A stretch of 64,000 nucleotides of DNA from Streptomyces hilarionis (GTDB taxonomy: Bacteria; Actinomycetota; Actinomycetes; Streptomycetales; Streptomycetaceae): the NCBI RefSeq assembly GCF_024539675.1, contig NZ_JAHHIT010000035.1, positions 81,389 to 145,388 of the forward strand, given 5' to 3'. The position numbers and the translations under genes are program-made. Below, in pieces: positions 1-8,760 of this stretch (position 1 is the stretch's first letter; every line of letters starts with the position of its first letter). The notes under the pieces are model-generated. The model had not been told where the DNA came from. It was given only the letters and a program-made list of their open reading frames with translations, and searched no databases.

Positions 1-49
1 CTAGTTAAGTTCGTGGAGCGAACGTGATTTTTCCGAGAGGGGTCATGTC

Positions 50-1162
50 ATGAGTCGAACGGTCGTGATCATCGGCGGAGGCTACGGAGGGGCCGCGGTC
101 GCCAAGGCGCTCGAGTCCGAGCCCGAGGCGGATGTCGTGCTCATCGATCCCCGGGAGGGCTTCGTGAACGCGGCCGGGTCGCTGCGGGCGCTTGCCCAGC
201 CCGACTGGGCGCCGAACATGTTCTTCCCGTTCGAGACGCTGCTGCCGAAGGGCACGGTGTTACGCGACCGCGCGGTCTCCGTCGATCCCGGCGGTGTCAC
301 CCTGGCGTCCGGCGACCGGGTCGGGGCGGACTACGTGGTCCTGGCAACCGGCTCCAGCTACACGTTTCCGGCCAAGCCCGTTTCCGATTCGATCGGTGAG
401 GCGCTGGACGATCTGCGCCGCACGCACCGGGAACTGCTGCCGGCGCAGCGGGTGCTGATCCTCGGCGCCGGCCCGGTCGGGCTGGAGCTGGCCGGGGAGA
501 TCAAGCAAGTCTGGCCGGACAAGCACGTCACCATCGTCGACCCAGCGAAAAAGCTGCTGCCCGGCTTCCGGCCGGAGGTCGTCGCCGACCTGCACCACCA
601 GCTGGCGGCCCAGGGCATTCAGGTGCGCTTGGACACGACCCTCACGGAGCCGCCGAGCACCGGGTCCGGTCGTGCCGAGACCGTCACCGTCACCACCGCC
701 GGGGGCGAGGCGATCATCGCCGACATCTGGTTCCGCGCCTACGGCTCCACCGTCAACAGCGACTATCTCGCCGACGGCAAGCTCACCCCCCGTACACTCG
801 ACGGCCGGGTGCCGGTGTCCGGACACCTCACCGTCCAGGGCTACGAGCACGTCTACGCGGTCGGCGACCTCACCGATGTCCCCGAGGCCAAGATGGCCGG
901 CTACGCGATGCAGCACGCCGAGGTGGTCGCGCAGAACATCACCGCCCAGCTGAACGGGAGGCCGCCCACGGCCACGTACCAGCCGCTGGGGCACCCCATG
1001 ATCCTGCTGCCGCTCGGTCCGAACGGCGGGGTCGGGCAGCTGCCCTCGCCCGAGGGTCCGTTCGTCGCCCCGGCCTCGATGGTCGCCGAGTTCAAGGGCG
1101 CGGATCTGTTCACCGGCCGCTTCACCGGCCAGTTCGGCCCGACCGCCGCCGAAGGGTGGTGA
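50..1162 (+). CDS. FAD-dependent NAD(P)H oxidoreductase (NDH-2/AIFM2-like)
   Basis: A 370-aa flavoprotein of the pyridine nucleotide-disulfide oxidoreductase fold, closest in plan to type II NADH dehydrogenases and AIFM2/FSP1-like quinone reductases. The N-terminus has the FAD dinucleotide-binding glycines (IIGGGYGGAAVAKAL, residues 7-21). A second NAD(P)H-binding Rossmann motif (LILGAGPVGLELAGEI) lies near residue 140, and the C-terminal FAD motif VYAVGDLTD near residue 270. There is no signal peptide or obvious membrane helix, so it is probably cytosolic or peripheral. The ATG follows a purine-rich GAGAGGGG ribosome site. An aldo/keto reductase gene follows with almost no gap, suggesting co-transcription. 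Codon 71 is TTA (260-262), rare in Streptomyces and often a mark of bldA-dependent translation. The physiological electron acceptor cannot be read from sequence. Confidence 0.88.
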   Translation: MSRTVVIIGGGYGGAAVAKALESEPEADVVLIDPREGFVNAAGSLRALAQPDWAPNMFFPFETLLPKGTVLRDRAVSVDPGGVTLASGDRVGADYVVLATGSSYTFPAKPVSDSIGEALDDLRRTHRELLPAQRVLILGAGPVGLELAGEIKQVWPDKHVTIVDPAKKLLPGFRPEVVADLHHQLAAQGIQVRLDTTLTEPPSTGSGRAETVTVTTAGGEAIIADIWFRAYGSTVNSDYLADGKLTPRTLDGRVPVSGHLTVQGYEHVYAVGDLTDVPEAKMAGYAMQHAEVVAQNITAQLNGRPPTATYQPLGHPMILLPLGPNGGVGQLPSPEGPFVAPASMVAEFKGADLFTGRFTGQFGPTAAEGW

Positions 1163-1167
1163 CTTCC

Positions 1168-2160
1168 ATGCAGTACACCCGCCTCGGCCGGAGCGGCCTG
1201 TCGGTCTCCCGGCTGGTCCTGGGCACCATGAATTTCGGGACCGAGACCACCGAAGCCGACAGCCACACGATCATGGACCGTGCGCACGAGCACGGCATCA
1301 ACTTCTTCGACACCGCCAACGTCTACGGCACGCGGCCGGGCGAGGAGTCCACCGAGGAGATCATCGGCCGGTGGTTCGCCGCAGGTGACGGCCGACGCGA
1401 GAAGACCGTGCTCGCGACCAAGGTCTATCTGCCGACCGGCCAGTGGCCCAACGACGCTTTCCTGTCCGCGCTGAACATCCGGCGCGCAGCCGAGGCCTCC
1501 CTCAAGCGGCTGGGGACCGACTACATCGACCTGCTCCAGATGCACCACATCGACCGGAACACGCCGTGGGAGGAGATCTGGGAGGCGTTCACCGTCCTGC
1601 GCCAGCAGGGCAAGGTGCTCTACTTCGGCTCCTCCAACTTCGCCGGCTGGCATCTGGCGCAGGCGCAGGAGGCCGCACGCTCCCGGCACCTCCTCGGACT
1701 GGTCTCCGAGCAGTCCCGGTACAACCTGATGACCCGCTGGGCCGAGCTGGAGGTGCTGCCCGCGGCCCGCCACTACGGCATCGGCGTGATCCCGTGGGGC
1801 CCGCTGAACGGCGGCGTCCTCGGCGGCGTCCTGCGCAAGCAGCGGGAGGGCGCCGCCGCCCGCGGCAGCTCGCCGCACTCGGCCGCCGCCCTCGCCGAAC
1901 ACCGCGACGCCATCGAGGCGTACGAGAAACTGTGCGCCGACCTCGGTGAGCACCCCGCCCACGTCGGGCTCGCGTGGCTGCTCGCACAGCCCGGCGTGAC
2001 CGGGCCGGTCATCGGGCCGCGTACGACCGGGCAGCTCGACGGCTCACTGCGCGCCCTGCAGATCACCCTCGACGACGCCACCCTGGCCGCCCTGGACCGG
2101 ATGTTCCCGCCGCCCGCGCCGAACGGAGCCAAGCCCGCGCCCGAGGCATACGCCTGGTAA
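1168..2160 (+). CDS. Aldo/keto reductase
   Basis: A 330-aa NADPH-dependent aldo/keto reductase. The family start MQYTRLGRSGLSVSRLVLGTMNFG is intact, as is the barrel with the catalytic tetrad region (FDTANVYG, Asp/Tyr near residues 50-55; Lys in the VLATKV strand; His in LLQMHHID). The C-terminal cofactor region GPVIGPRTTGQLDGSL is present. An in-frame GTG 12 nt upstream exists, but ATG at 1168 is preferred because GAAGGG at 1151-1156 is correctly spaced and the protein then begins at the family's usual residue. It starts a few bases after the upstream FAD oxidoreductase, so the two are probably translated from one mRNA, with the LLM oxidoreductase downstream possibly on the same transcript. 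The substrate is unknown. Confidence 0.9.
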   Translation: MQYTRLGRSGLSVSRLVLGTMNFGTETTEADSHTIMDRAHEHGINFFDTANVYGTRPGEESTEEIIGRWFAAGDGRREKTVLATKVYLPTGQWPNDAFLSALNIRRAAEASLKRLGTDYIDLLQMHHIDRNTPWEEIWEAFTVLRQQGKVLYFGSSNFAGWHLAQAQEAARSRHLLGLVSEQSRYNLMTRWAELEVLPAARHYGIGVIPWGPLNGGVLGGVLRKQREGAAARGSSPHSAAALAEHRDAIEAYEKLCADLGEHPAHVGLAWLLAQPGVTGPVIGPRTTGQLDGSLRALQITLDDATLAALDRMFPPPAPNGAKPAPEAYAW

Positions 2161-2224
2161 CTACACCCTCAAGCTCATCGCCGGCGGAACGGCCTCACCA
2201 CCGCATCGAACGAAAGGCAGAGCA

Positions 2225-3169
2225 TTGTCCGTAACACCAGTGGTCTTCGGCTTCGGCGCGCACAGCGTCGTCGATGACACGACCGAGCTGCTGCGCATGA
2301 CGCAACAGGCCGACCGCGACGGGCTCGACCACTTCTCGCTGTCCGACCACCCCCACATCGGGGAGCGCCTGGACGCCTACGCCGCCATCGGCTTCATCCT
2401 CGGCCGCACACACAACATCGCGGGCTTCGCCAACGTCACCAACCTGCCGACCCGGCCGCCGGCCATGCTCGCCCGCACCGTGACGACGCTGTCCGCGCTC
2501 TCCGGCGGCCGCATCGTGCTCGGCATGGGCGCCGGCGGGCTGTGGGACCGAATCGCCGACATGGGCGTGCCGCGCCTGACACCGGCCGAGGCCGTGGAAG
2601 CCTTCGAAGAGGCCATCATCCTGGTCAAGAAGCTGTCCGAAGGCGGCCCACCGGTCACCCACCAAGGCCGCCACTACCAGGTGAACGACATCGAACCGGC
2701 CCCCGTGGCCGCACCCGCAGTGTGGACCGGCTCTGTCGGCCCCAGATCCCTGGCCGCCACCGGCCGGGTCGCCGACGGCTGGATCCCCGGCCACGCCGCC
2801 GACTGGCAGAGCGAGCGCTACCGCACTTCGCGGCCGGTCATCGACGAGGCCGCAGCAGCCGTGGGCCGAGACCCGAGCGAGATCCGCACCGTCTTCAACC
2901 TGCCCGGACGCATCACCGACCAACCCCTGCCCGCCACGCGCGACCGTGACGGCCGCTGGCTCGGCGGCTCCCCCGGCCAGTGGACCGAGGAACTCACCGG
3001 CGCCGTGCTGAAACACGGCGCCGCGGGCTTCACGCTCTTCTCGCCCCACGGCGGAACGCCGGACCCCGTCTCCGTCGGCCGCTGGGCCACCGAGATCGCC
3101 CCAGCCGTACGCGAAGCCGTCACAAAGCAATCCCCACCCCCGGCACTGCCGGGAACCCCCAAGACCTGA
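2225..3169 (+). CDS. LLM-class flavin (F420 or FMN)-dependent oxidoreductase
   Basis: A 314-aa luciferase-like monooxygenase/F420-dependent reductase family protein. Visible family features are the early barrel strand VVFGFGAHSV, the FSLSDHPHIGE loop, the RTVTTLSALSGGRIVLGMGAGG segment (residues about 80-105) and VWTGSVGPRSLAATGRVADGWIPG near residue 165. The start is a TTG preceded by GAAAGGCAG. It lies 64 bp after the aldo/keto reductase and probably ends the oxidoreductase set that begins at 50. The reaction and the cofactor (F420 versus FMN) cannot be decided here. Confidence 0.85.
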   Translation: MSVTPVVFGFGAHSVVDDTTELLRMTQQADRDGLDHFSLSDHPHIGERLDAYAAIGFILGRTHNIAGFANVTNLPTRPPAMLARTVTTLSALSGGRIVLGMGAGGLWDRIADMGVPRLTPAEAVEAFEEAIILVKKLSEGGPPVTHQGRHYQVNDIEPAPVAAPAVWTGSVGPRSLAATGRVADGWIPGHAADWQSERYRTSRPVIDEAAAAVGRDPSEIRTVFNLPGRITDQPLPATRDRDGRWLGGSPGQWTEELTGAVLKHGAAGFTLFSPHGGTPDPVSVGRWATEIAPAVREAVTKQSPPPALPGTPKT

Positions 3170-3232
3170 CAACCGCAAGAGCCGGTGCGCCACACATCAG
3201 CAACCGGCTTGACCACGTGCACCGTCACCCCC

Positions 3233-3757
3233 TCACCGTGAGACGCACAGCACTGCCCCCACGTGCGATGTCCGATCAAGCAGCCAACTCGGTTGCTGCC
3301 GCCCGTCCAGGGGCCGTCTTCCAACGGATCTTGCCCAGAGCAGGAATGACGCGAGTGTGACCGCCGCTTCGAAGGAAGAGGCGGTCTCCTCGTAGCTGGT
3401 GGCGATGCCGCGAAAGCCCGTGAGCCGGTTGAAGCAGCGCTCAATGACGTTGCGTCGGCGGTAGGTCTCTCGGTCGAACCGGGGCGGCCGCCCGCCGCTA
3501 CGGCCACAATTGCTGCGGTGCCGTCGCTGGTCGGTCTTCTCCGGGATGGTGTGCGCGATGCCGCGTTTTCGCAGGTAGGCGCGGAAGCCGCGCGAGCTGT
3601 AGGCCTTGTCTGCGATGACGTGGTCGGGACGGCTGCGTGGTCGGCCCAGACCGGTGCGAGGGACGCGGATCCGTTCCGGAAGAGGGCGTGCGCAGATGCT
3701 GTCGTGTCGCCGGCCCGGGGTGACCAGGACGGCGAGAGGACGGCCGCGGCCGTCACA
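3233..3757 (-). pseudogene. IS5-family transposase C-terminal part, fused to IS481 remnant
   Basis: On the minus strand, the protein from about 3757 down to the stop at 3233 matches the C-terminal half of an IS5-family DDE transposase. Family blocks seen are CDGRGRPLAVLVTPG, VIADKAYSSRGFRAYLRKRG, the catalytic-Glu region RRNVIERCFNRLTGFRGIATSY and AVTLASFLLWA. The N-terminal half is missing. The frame enters directly from an IS481-type sequence with no stop, so the open frame is a chimera. The element is dead: only about 145 family residues remain. The last 30 residues before the stop are not family sequence. Confidence 0.85.
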
Positions 3758-4167
3758 GGCGACGATCCTCTGTGGTTCACGGTTGGTGTCGCCGCTCGGG
3801 TCGATGAGCTTGCGCCTGTCGAGTCCGCGGTCGGCCAGGTGACGGCTGATCATACGTCGGGAGACTTCGGGTCTCATCTGCTGCGAGTTCGTGGGCGATG
3901 CGTGCCGCTGACCACTTGTCGGTACGCCGCATCTTCTCGATTCTCACCACCATGTCGGGCGCGGTAGCAGCCGGTTGGCGAACTGGCGTCGAGCTTGAGT
4001 CGTGTAGCCCAAGCTCGCCGTGGTGGCGGTGGCGATCGACCCACTTCGATGCGGTCGCCCGGGAGGATTCCCATATCTGCGGCGACGAGCGCGATGGGCC
4101 GAGTGCGGCAACGTTTGACCGGACGCCCGCGCCCTTCACCATTCAGGGGCGCGTCGGCGTGGGTCAT
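3758..4167 (-). pseudogene. IS481-family transposase N-terminal remnant, frameshifted
   Basis: Reading down from ATG at 4167, the segment MTHADAPLN...RPIALVAADMGI is the typical IS481 N-terminus. One extra base near 4066 shifts to a second frame holding SRATASKWVDRHRHHGELGLHDSSSTP and VVRIEKMRRTDKWSAARIAHEL. A further shift near 3877 moves to a third frame holding SRRMISRHLADRGLDRRKLIDPSG and NREPQRIVA. There the IS481 match stops before its catalytic core and IS5-type sequence begins. The initial ATG overlaps the stop of the MFS gene as ATGA. The breaks are frameshifts plus a deletion or recombination. Confidence 0.85.
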
Positions 4168-5414
4168 GGCGTGGCCTGAGCGTTGCGGAATGCGTGGTGT
4201 CGGGCCCCGGTGACGATGAGCAGGCTGACTGCTCCGAGGGCGGCGGCTGACACGGCGACCACAGGGACGCCCGAGTTTTGCAGCAGGAGGCCACCGATGA
4301 TGCCACCAAAGGCCATCCCGGCGTTCCAGAGGGTGACGAGGGCGGCTAGCGCGGTGTCAGCGGCAGCGCTGCTGCGTCGCATTCCGGCTTGTCCGGCTGC
4401 GGTTTGCAGCAAGGTCGGCGCGCCGCCCCACCCCAGGCCCCAAAGAACAGCGGCGACCCAAACGACCACGTGTGTTGTGGTGACGGCAAGAGCTGCGGTG
4501 GCGAGCGTGAACAGCAGCGCACCGGTGACCATCAGAGTCCGCAGTCGGCGGTCGACATGGCGTCCGACGTACCAAATACCCACCAGGCACGCGACACCGA
4601 AAGCAAGGAGAACCGCGTCGGTCGCTGACCCGAGCCCGGCGTGCTGGAGGTAGGGAGCGATGTAGGCATAGATGATCGTGTGCCCGAGGACGAACGTCGT
4701 GACCGTGAGCAGAATCGGCGCGACACCAGGCACCGCCAGGGTCTGCCGCAGGGGCGACTTCGCTGATTCTGGTGCGGGGTCCGAACGGTTGGTGTCAGCC
4801 TGTTCGACGGCGGGTCGTCCCACGCCGGGGACGGACACGCTGATCCAGCCGATCACGGCAAGAGTGACCAGGGAGACAGCGCCAAACGCCGCCCGCCACC
4901 CCACCTGTTCACCGATCAGCGTGCCGGCCGGAACTCCCAAGGACAACGCCGCGGGGATCCCGGTCATCGCCACTGCGATGGCGCGCCCTTCCATGCCGGC
5001 GGGTGCGATACGACGGGCATAGCCGGCGAGGATCGCCCACGCCAGGCCCGCGGCCACGCCGGCGAGGAACCGGCCCACAAGCATGACGACGTATCCCGGT
5101 GCAGCCCCAGTCAGCGTGTTGGCCACCAGGAAGACGGCCATGGCGCCGAGCAGCAGTGGCTTCCGCGGAACAGATGCTGTCGCCGTGGCGAGCGGGATCG
5201 CGGTCAACGCCGTACCGGCCGCATAGACGGTGACGGCCTGGCCGGTAGCACCTGAACTGGTGCCCAGTGAGGCCGACATCTGGGGGAGCACACCGGCAGG
5301 CAGAGTCTCCGTCAAGCTCGTGATGAAGACGGCAGTCCCCAGTGCCAACAGCGCCGACCATGGCAGGCCGACTCGTCGCGTACGAGACTGTGTGTCAGAA
5401 GACGTGGTGGTCAT
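4164..5414 (-). CDS. MFS transporter, drug/metabolite exporter type
   Basis: A 416-aa major facilitator protein with about 12 hydrophobic segments. An N-terminal SALLALGTAVFITSLTETLPAGVLP helix resembles the AraJ/Cmx/sugar-efflux DHA1 group. The motif-C-like stretch GIPAALSLGVPAGTLIGEQVGWRAAF is near residues 150-175, and a polar central loop lies near residues 205-225. It is predicted to sit in the cytoplasmic membrane as a proton-driven exporter. It is transcribed divergently from a MerR regulator with a 70-bp shared promoter region holding a dyad, so MerR control is likely. Its stop overlaps the ATG of the adjacent transposase remnant, so the element sits exactly at its 3' end. The substrate is unknown. 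Confidence 0.88.
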   Translation of the reverse strand: MTTTSSDTQSRTRRVGLPWSALLALGTAVFITSLTETLPAGVLPQMSASLGTSSGATGQAVTVYAAGTALTAIPLATATASVPRKPLLLGAMAVFLVANTLTGAAPGYVVMLVGRFLAGVAAGLAWAILAGYARRIAPAGMEGRAIAVAMTGIPAALSLGVPAGTLIGEQVGWRAAFGAVSLVTLAVIGWISVSVPGVGRPAVEQADTNRSDPAPESAKSPLRQTLAVPGVAPILLTVTTFVLGHTIIYAYIAPYLQHAGLGSATDAVLLAFGVACLVGIWYVGRHVDRRLRTLMVTGALLFTLATAALAVTTTHVVVWVAAVLWGLGWGGAPTLLQTAAGQAGMRRSSAAADTALAALVTLWNAGMAFGGIIGGLLLQNSGVPVVAVSAAALGAVSLLIVTGARHHAFRNAQATP

Positions 5415-5423
5415 GGACCGAAT

Positions 5424-5455
5424 CTTGAAACCTTCACATAGGTGTGATGGTCAAG
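5424..5455. promoter_or_regulatory. MerR-type operator between divergent MFS and merR genes
   Basis: A dyad with outer arms CTTGA (5424-5428) and TCAAG (5451-5455) and a perfect inner palindrome TCACA-TAGG-TGTGA (5434-5447). Read on the minus strand, TTGACC followed by a long-spacer dyad is the standard layout of a MerR-family promoter. It lies 10 bp upstream of the MFS start and 30 bp upstream of the regulator start. Confidence 0.75.
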
Positions 5456-5484
5456 TCGATGTGCGCCGAGTAGCTTCGGCGGGT

Positions 5485-5907
5485 GTGAGGATCGGTGAAT
5501 TGTCCGGACTGACGGGTGCGTCTCGTCGGCTACTTCGCTACTACGAGGAGCAGGGGCTGATTGTCCCGGACCGGGGCGCGAACGGGTATCGGGAGTATGA
5601 CGATCGCTACGTGGACCGGGTCAACCAAATCCGTGGCCTGCTGGATGCGGGGCTGCCCACTCGCATCATCAAGCAGATCCTTCCGTGTCTGGACAAACCT
5701 CGATCGATCCACTTTCCAGATGCAACACCGGAGATGCTGGCCTTGCTCGCCGCCGAGCGGGACCGGCTCACCGAGCGGATCGACGTACTCACCCGCAACC
5801 GTGATGCGATGAGCGAGTACCTGATTGAAGTCGGGCGATGCCGAGCGCTGGCGCCTGGCAGCTCTCACGGAGCACCGAACTCCCCGTCGGCGTCAGCAAC
5901 GTCATGA
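5485..5907 (+). CDS. MerR-family transcriptional regulator
   Basis: A 140-aa regulator. The N-terminal winged helix-turn-helix is textbook MerR (MRIGELSGLTGASRRLLRYYEEQGL, then REYDDRYVDRVNQIRGLLDAGLP, residues 1-70). It is followed by a long coiled-coil dimerisation helix (MLALLAAERDRLTERIDVLTRNRDAM). No conserved C-terminal metal-binding Cys pair is visible, so it is more likely a drug- or metabolite-responsive member than a metal sensor. GTG at 5485 is chosen because it places the family's first residue correctly; further upstream the frame is non-family sequence. It is divergent from the MFS exporter and probably controls it through the dyad at 5424-5455. Confidence 0.9.
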   Translation: MRIGELSGLTGASRRLLRYYEEQGLIVPDRGANGYREYDDRYVDRVNQIRGLLDAGLPTRIIKQILPCLDKPRSIHFPDATPEMLALLAAERDRLTERIDVLTRNRDAMSEYLIEVGRCRALAPGSSHGAPNSPSASATS

Positions 5908-6000
5908 CCCTGCAACAGCCAGTGCTCCGACCGGGAAGGTTCGCCGCGTCCGAGTCAGCTCGTGAAGGAAGTTCTCGGCACTCGCCCTACGGTTCATGCC

Positions 6001-6648
6001 ATGCCCCGATCAACTGCCGAACCACTGCCGGTCACCGCGGACGACCTTGAGCAAGCAGTCCAGCTCGCCGTCAGCACTCTCCGGGAGGCGCCCTCGGAAG
6101 CCTGGGACAGCGGGGCCGGCTCGCTGGAGTGGGATTGCTGGGAGACCGTCGAGCATCTCAGCGACGATCTCTTCGCCTATGCCGTCCAACTGAGGCCCAA
6201 GGAGCCGCCTGTGGAGGGTGATGTGCCCTTCGTGTGGGAAGGCCGAAGGCCCGGCGGCCCTGCGAACGCTGTGCACGCAGACCGTGCGGCGGGATCTGCT
6301 GGACTGCTGCAGGTGCTGGAGGCGAGCGGTGCGCTGCTGATGGCCATGGTGCGGACGGTGCCTTCGCAGCTTCGCGCCCACCATGTCTTCGGGGTTTCGG
6401 ACCCCGAGGGCTTCGCCGCGATGGGGATCGTGGAGACCTTGGTGCACACCCATGACCTGGCCGAGGGCCTCGGGCTCGCCTTGGCGCCGCCCGCCGATCT
6501 GTGCTCGCGCGTGCTCACCCGGCTGTTTCCGGATGCCCCCTCGACCACGGATCCCTGGCCCACCCTGCTGTGGGCCACCGGCCGTGCCGTACTGCCGGGA
6601 CACCCTCGTCTGACCACGTGGCGCTGGGACGGCACGCCTCGGTCATAG
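6001..6648 (+). CDS. Maleylpyruvate isomerase/DinB-like (MDMPI) domain protein
   Basis: A 215-aa protein of the mycothiol-dependent maleylpyruvate isomerase/DinB-like helical-bundle type. It has a start block (TADDLEQAVQLAVSTLREAP), a conserved early ETVEHLSDDLFAYAVQL helix and a metal-ligand-like LVHTHDLAEGLGL motif near residue 160. It ends in a short RLTTWRWDG segment common in actinobacterial members. An in-frame GTG at 5962 is an alternative start; ATG 6001 gives the usual family length. Related proteins are annotated as enzymes or detoxification factors, but the function of this one is unknown. It follows the MerR gene in the same direction with a 93-bp gap. Confidence 0.65.
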   Translation: MPRSTAEPLPVTADDLEQAVQLAVSTLREAPSEAWDSGAGSLEWDCWETVEHLSDDLFAYAVQLRPKEPPVEGDVPFVWEGRRPGGPANAVHADRAAGSAGLLQVLEASGALLMAMVRTVPSQLRAHHVFGVSDPEGFAAMGIVETLVHTHDLAEGLGLALAPPADLCSRVLTRLFPDAPSTTDPWPTLLWATGRAVLPGHPRLTTWRWDGTPRS

Positions 6649-6690
6649 ATTCGGGATGCCTCCGCCAGCGGAGGTCCATCAGGTGGGCGG

Positions 6691-6960
6691 TCAGGACGCC
6701 GTCGTGAGTCGGCGTCCGCCCCAGCGCAGTCCCTTCTCACTGCGGATGCGAGCTCGCCGCGGCGCTTGGCCGCCAGCACGTCGGGGTGCCGGGCGTTGGC
6801 GTTGCGCCAGCGCAGGTAGGCATGCAGGGCCCAGGTCTGGACGGTGTGGTGGGAGTGGTGGGAGTTGGCGACGGTGAACTGCCGTAGTGGCCCGAAGTGG
6901 GCCTCGCCCGGGACCCCGGACCGCTTGACCACCATGAGCGAGCACGTCTCCACGGTCGTG
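6691..6960 (-). pseudogene. IS630-family transposase C-terminal remnant
   Basis: The minus strand encodes the C-terminal end of an IS630-type transposase: GPLRQFTVANSHHSHHTVQ, then ALHAYLRWRNANARHPDVLAAKRR, followed after a frameshift near 6745 by RARIRSEKGLRWGG and a stop at 6691. The ALHAYLRWRNANARHPDVLAA block is diagnostic for the Streptomyces branch of the family. The catalytic core is absent. Confidence 0.8.
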
Positions 6961-7580
6961 ACATGACGGTAGGAACCGTCATGCCCGAGAACACCGTCAC
7001 CAGGCCGCTCGCCCGATGAAGCCGGAGGACGTCGCCGACGGCTTCGCCTACATCCGGGCGATGCAGGCATCGACGCCGCCTGCGCGGCCATCGACGGAAT
7101 GGGCCCGGAGGCGCTCCGGATGCTCCTGGACGTCGCCGCACGCATCTTCATCCCGATCACCGCAGTCGACGACCACGACGGGGAGTCCTGGTGGCCAGCT
7201 CGCTGACGACCAGCTGCGCGCCGCGCCAGGGACAGCCGGCCGCGATCCATGCATCTCGCGCGGCTGTCACACCTGTCCGAAGTCTGCGCCTGTTGCACCA
7301 GCGAGTTCGTCCATGAGGACGCCACGAACGCATATCGGGCACACAATGAAGCGGCGGGAGCCCGGGCAGGCAGCCGGCCTCACCAGCACCTCGGCGGTCA
7401 CGCACCAGCTGATGGCACTGGAATGCAAGGGCTTCCCGCGCCGCGACCCGCACTGCCGCGCGCGTACGAGGTCCGCGGCTCCGACCAACTAACCCAGCTC
7501 TCTGCGGGGCCACCTCAGACCTTTCCGTCACTGTAGGCAACCGAAGCAGCGGAACCGTCGTTGAATGCCCAGACACTGGC
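6961..7580. other. Degenerate region without an intact gene
   Basis: No intact gene is supported here. Around 7081-7206 on the plus strand one short frame reads as folded-protein-like sequence (AACAAIDGMGPEALRMLLDVAARIFIPITAVDDH) and ends in a stop. It may be the tail of a small lost gene, with the helix KPEDVADGFAYIRAMQ just before it in another frame. The family is not recognised. Confidence 0.4.
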
Positions 7581-7585
7581 TGGCG

Positions 7586-8008
7586 TCAAGCGCGACGTGG
7601 GTCAGACCGGGCGCAGTGGACACAGGTGGTCGCTGCCGGACGGATCTCGAGACGTTCGGGCGGGATCGTTCTGCCGCAGACTTCGCACTGCCCGTACTCC
7701 CCCCGTTCGAGTCGTTCCAGCGCCCGGTCCACATCTTCCAGGTGCTGGCGCGCCTGCCCCAGCAGGGCGACCACGTGAGCTCGCTCGAAGGCGGTGGTGC
7801 CACCTTCGGGATCGTGCTCATCGTCTACCGCGACCAAGGCGTTCGACGCGACAATCGCATCGAAGTCGCGGCTCAGTGCAGCCGCCCGAGCCAGGGTGTC
7901 CGCGCGGTCGGCCTCGAGGCGGGCACGGGCGGTCGAGAAGGGGGACGGACCGGACTCGTCGTGGCCCTGCCGGGGTACGTGTCCCATGCTGGACCAACGC
8001 TCATTCAT
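7586..8008 (-). CDS. DksA/TraR-family C4 zinc-finger protein
   Basis: A 140-aa protein. The N-terminal two thirds form a helical coiled coil (ARLEADRADTLARAAALSRDFDAIV, then LLGQARQHLEDVDRALERLERGEYGQ). The C-terminus has a C4 zinc finger CEVCGRTIPPERLEIRP...CVHC with C-x2-C-x17-C-x2-C spacing. This is the layout of DksA/TraR proteins that bind RNA polymerase in the secondary channel, and of related actinobacterial proteins of unknown role. The acidic residues at the coiled-coil tip cannot be assigned confidently. The gene stands alone; the ATG at 8008 is the first start in the frame. Confidence 0.85.
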   Translation of the reverse strand: MNERWSSMGHVPRQGHDESGPSPFSTARARLEADRADTLARAAALSRDFDAIVASNALVAVDDEHDPEGGTTAFERAHVVALLGQARQHLEDVDRALERLERGEYGQCEVCGRTIPPERLEIRPAATTCVHCARSDPRRA

Positions 8009-8190
8009 GATTCCGTATTCCCCGTCCGCACCCCGCTGCTCTTCACCTTCGGGAGGTGACGCTGGGGGGCGTCGCTTCCTGTTGCAAGAACTGCTCCGTC
8101 AGTAGGAGCTGTGGGCGCTGGCAAATCCCAAGCTGGACGAGTGCGAGGCCATGCTCCGGTCCGCGGTTGCATCATGCCTTGACGCCGGTC

Positions 8191-8225
8191 CGGGCCCGTC
8201 GCCACGGGGGAAGGCGACGGGCCCG
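8191..8225. terminator. Strong GC hairpin, likely terminator
   Basis: A perfect 13-bp inverted repeat, CGGGCCCGTCGCC (8191-8203) and its complement (8213-8225), with a 9-nt loop and no U-tract, as is common for Streptomyces terminators. No recognisable gene ends beside it, so it may insulate the flanking genes or mark a small gene not identified. Confidence 0.6.
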
Positions 8226-8760
8226 GCACCCCACAGTGCCACAGGGGTCGGAACTGAGCACCGCCTTCGGAAATGCGTCAGGCGTGCGGCGAGTGCACCA
8301 CCCACGGGCGGGGCGCCGTGGTCAGCCGAGATGGAGGCTGCTCAGGGCAGTGGTCCAGTCATTGACGCCCCCATCTCCATGGCTGGGGAGCCTCGGCAGG
8401 GGGCGAGCCTGACCACCCATCGGCATGATCGAACCTGTCACCGGGCGCTGGAGAGCGGTTCACGTCCGCTGGCCGGTGACACACAGCGGGATGCCGGGCC
8501 CGGCGCCGAGTGACCGGTGGACACCGCGCTGATCGACGGCGTCGACCTCCTGGCTTCGTTCACGACAACCGGCTCCCGCTCAACTCCTGTGGAATTGCGC
8601 CGTGAGCGCTCGCGGCAGCCTCGGTTGAACTCTATGCCCCACTCCCTTCACGTTCGATGTTCACAGGAGGGACAGCATCGGCCTTCGACCAGGTGGTCGT
8701 CATGGTTCGGGCTCCCGGTAGCGTCACCGGGACACCCGAGTAGAGGGGGAACGGCTACAC
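8226..8760. other. Intergenic stretch, no gene recognised
   Basis: Only GC-driven open frames without family features or good ribosome sites. The last 40 bases carry the promoter/ribosome site of the CadD-like gene (AGAGGGGGA at about 8742-8750). Confidence 0.5.

Noticed and set aside
7157..7576. A minus-strand 139-codon frame as an anti-sigma-factor-like ATPase (AQLVVSELATRT)
   Set aside because: One short lookalike string only; the surrounding sequence does not fit the fold and other frames are equally open.
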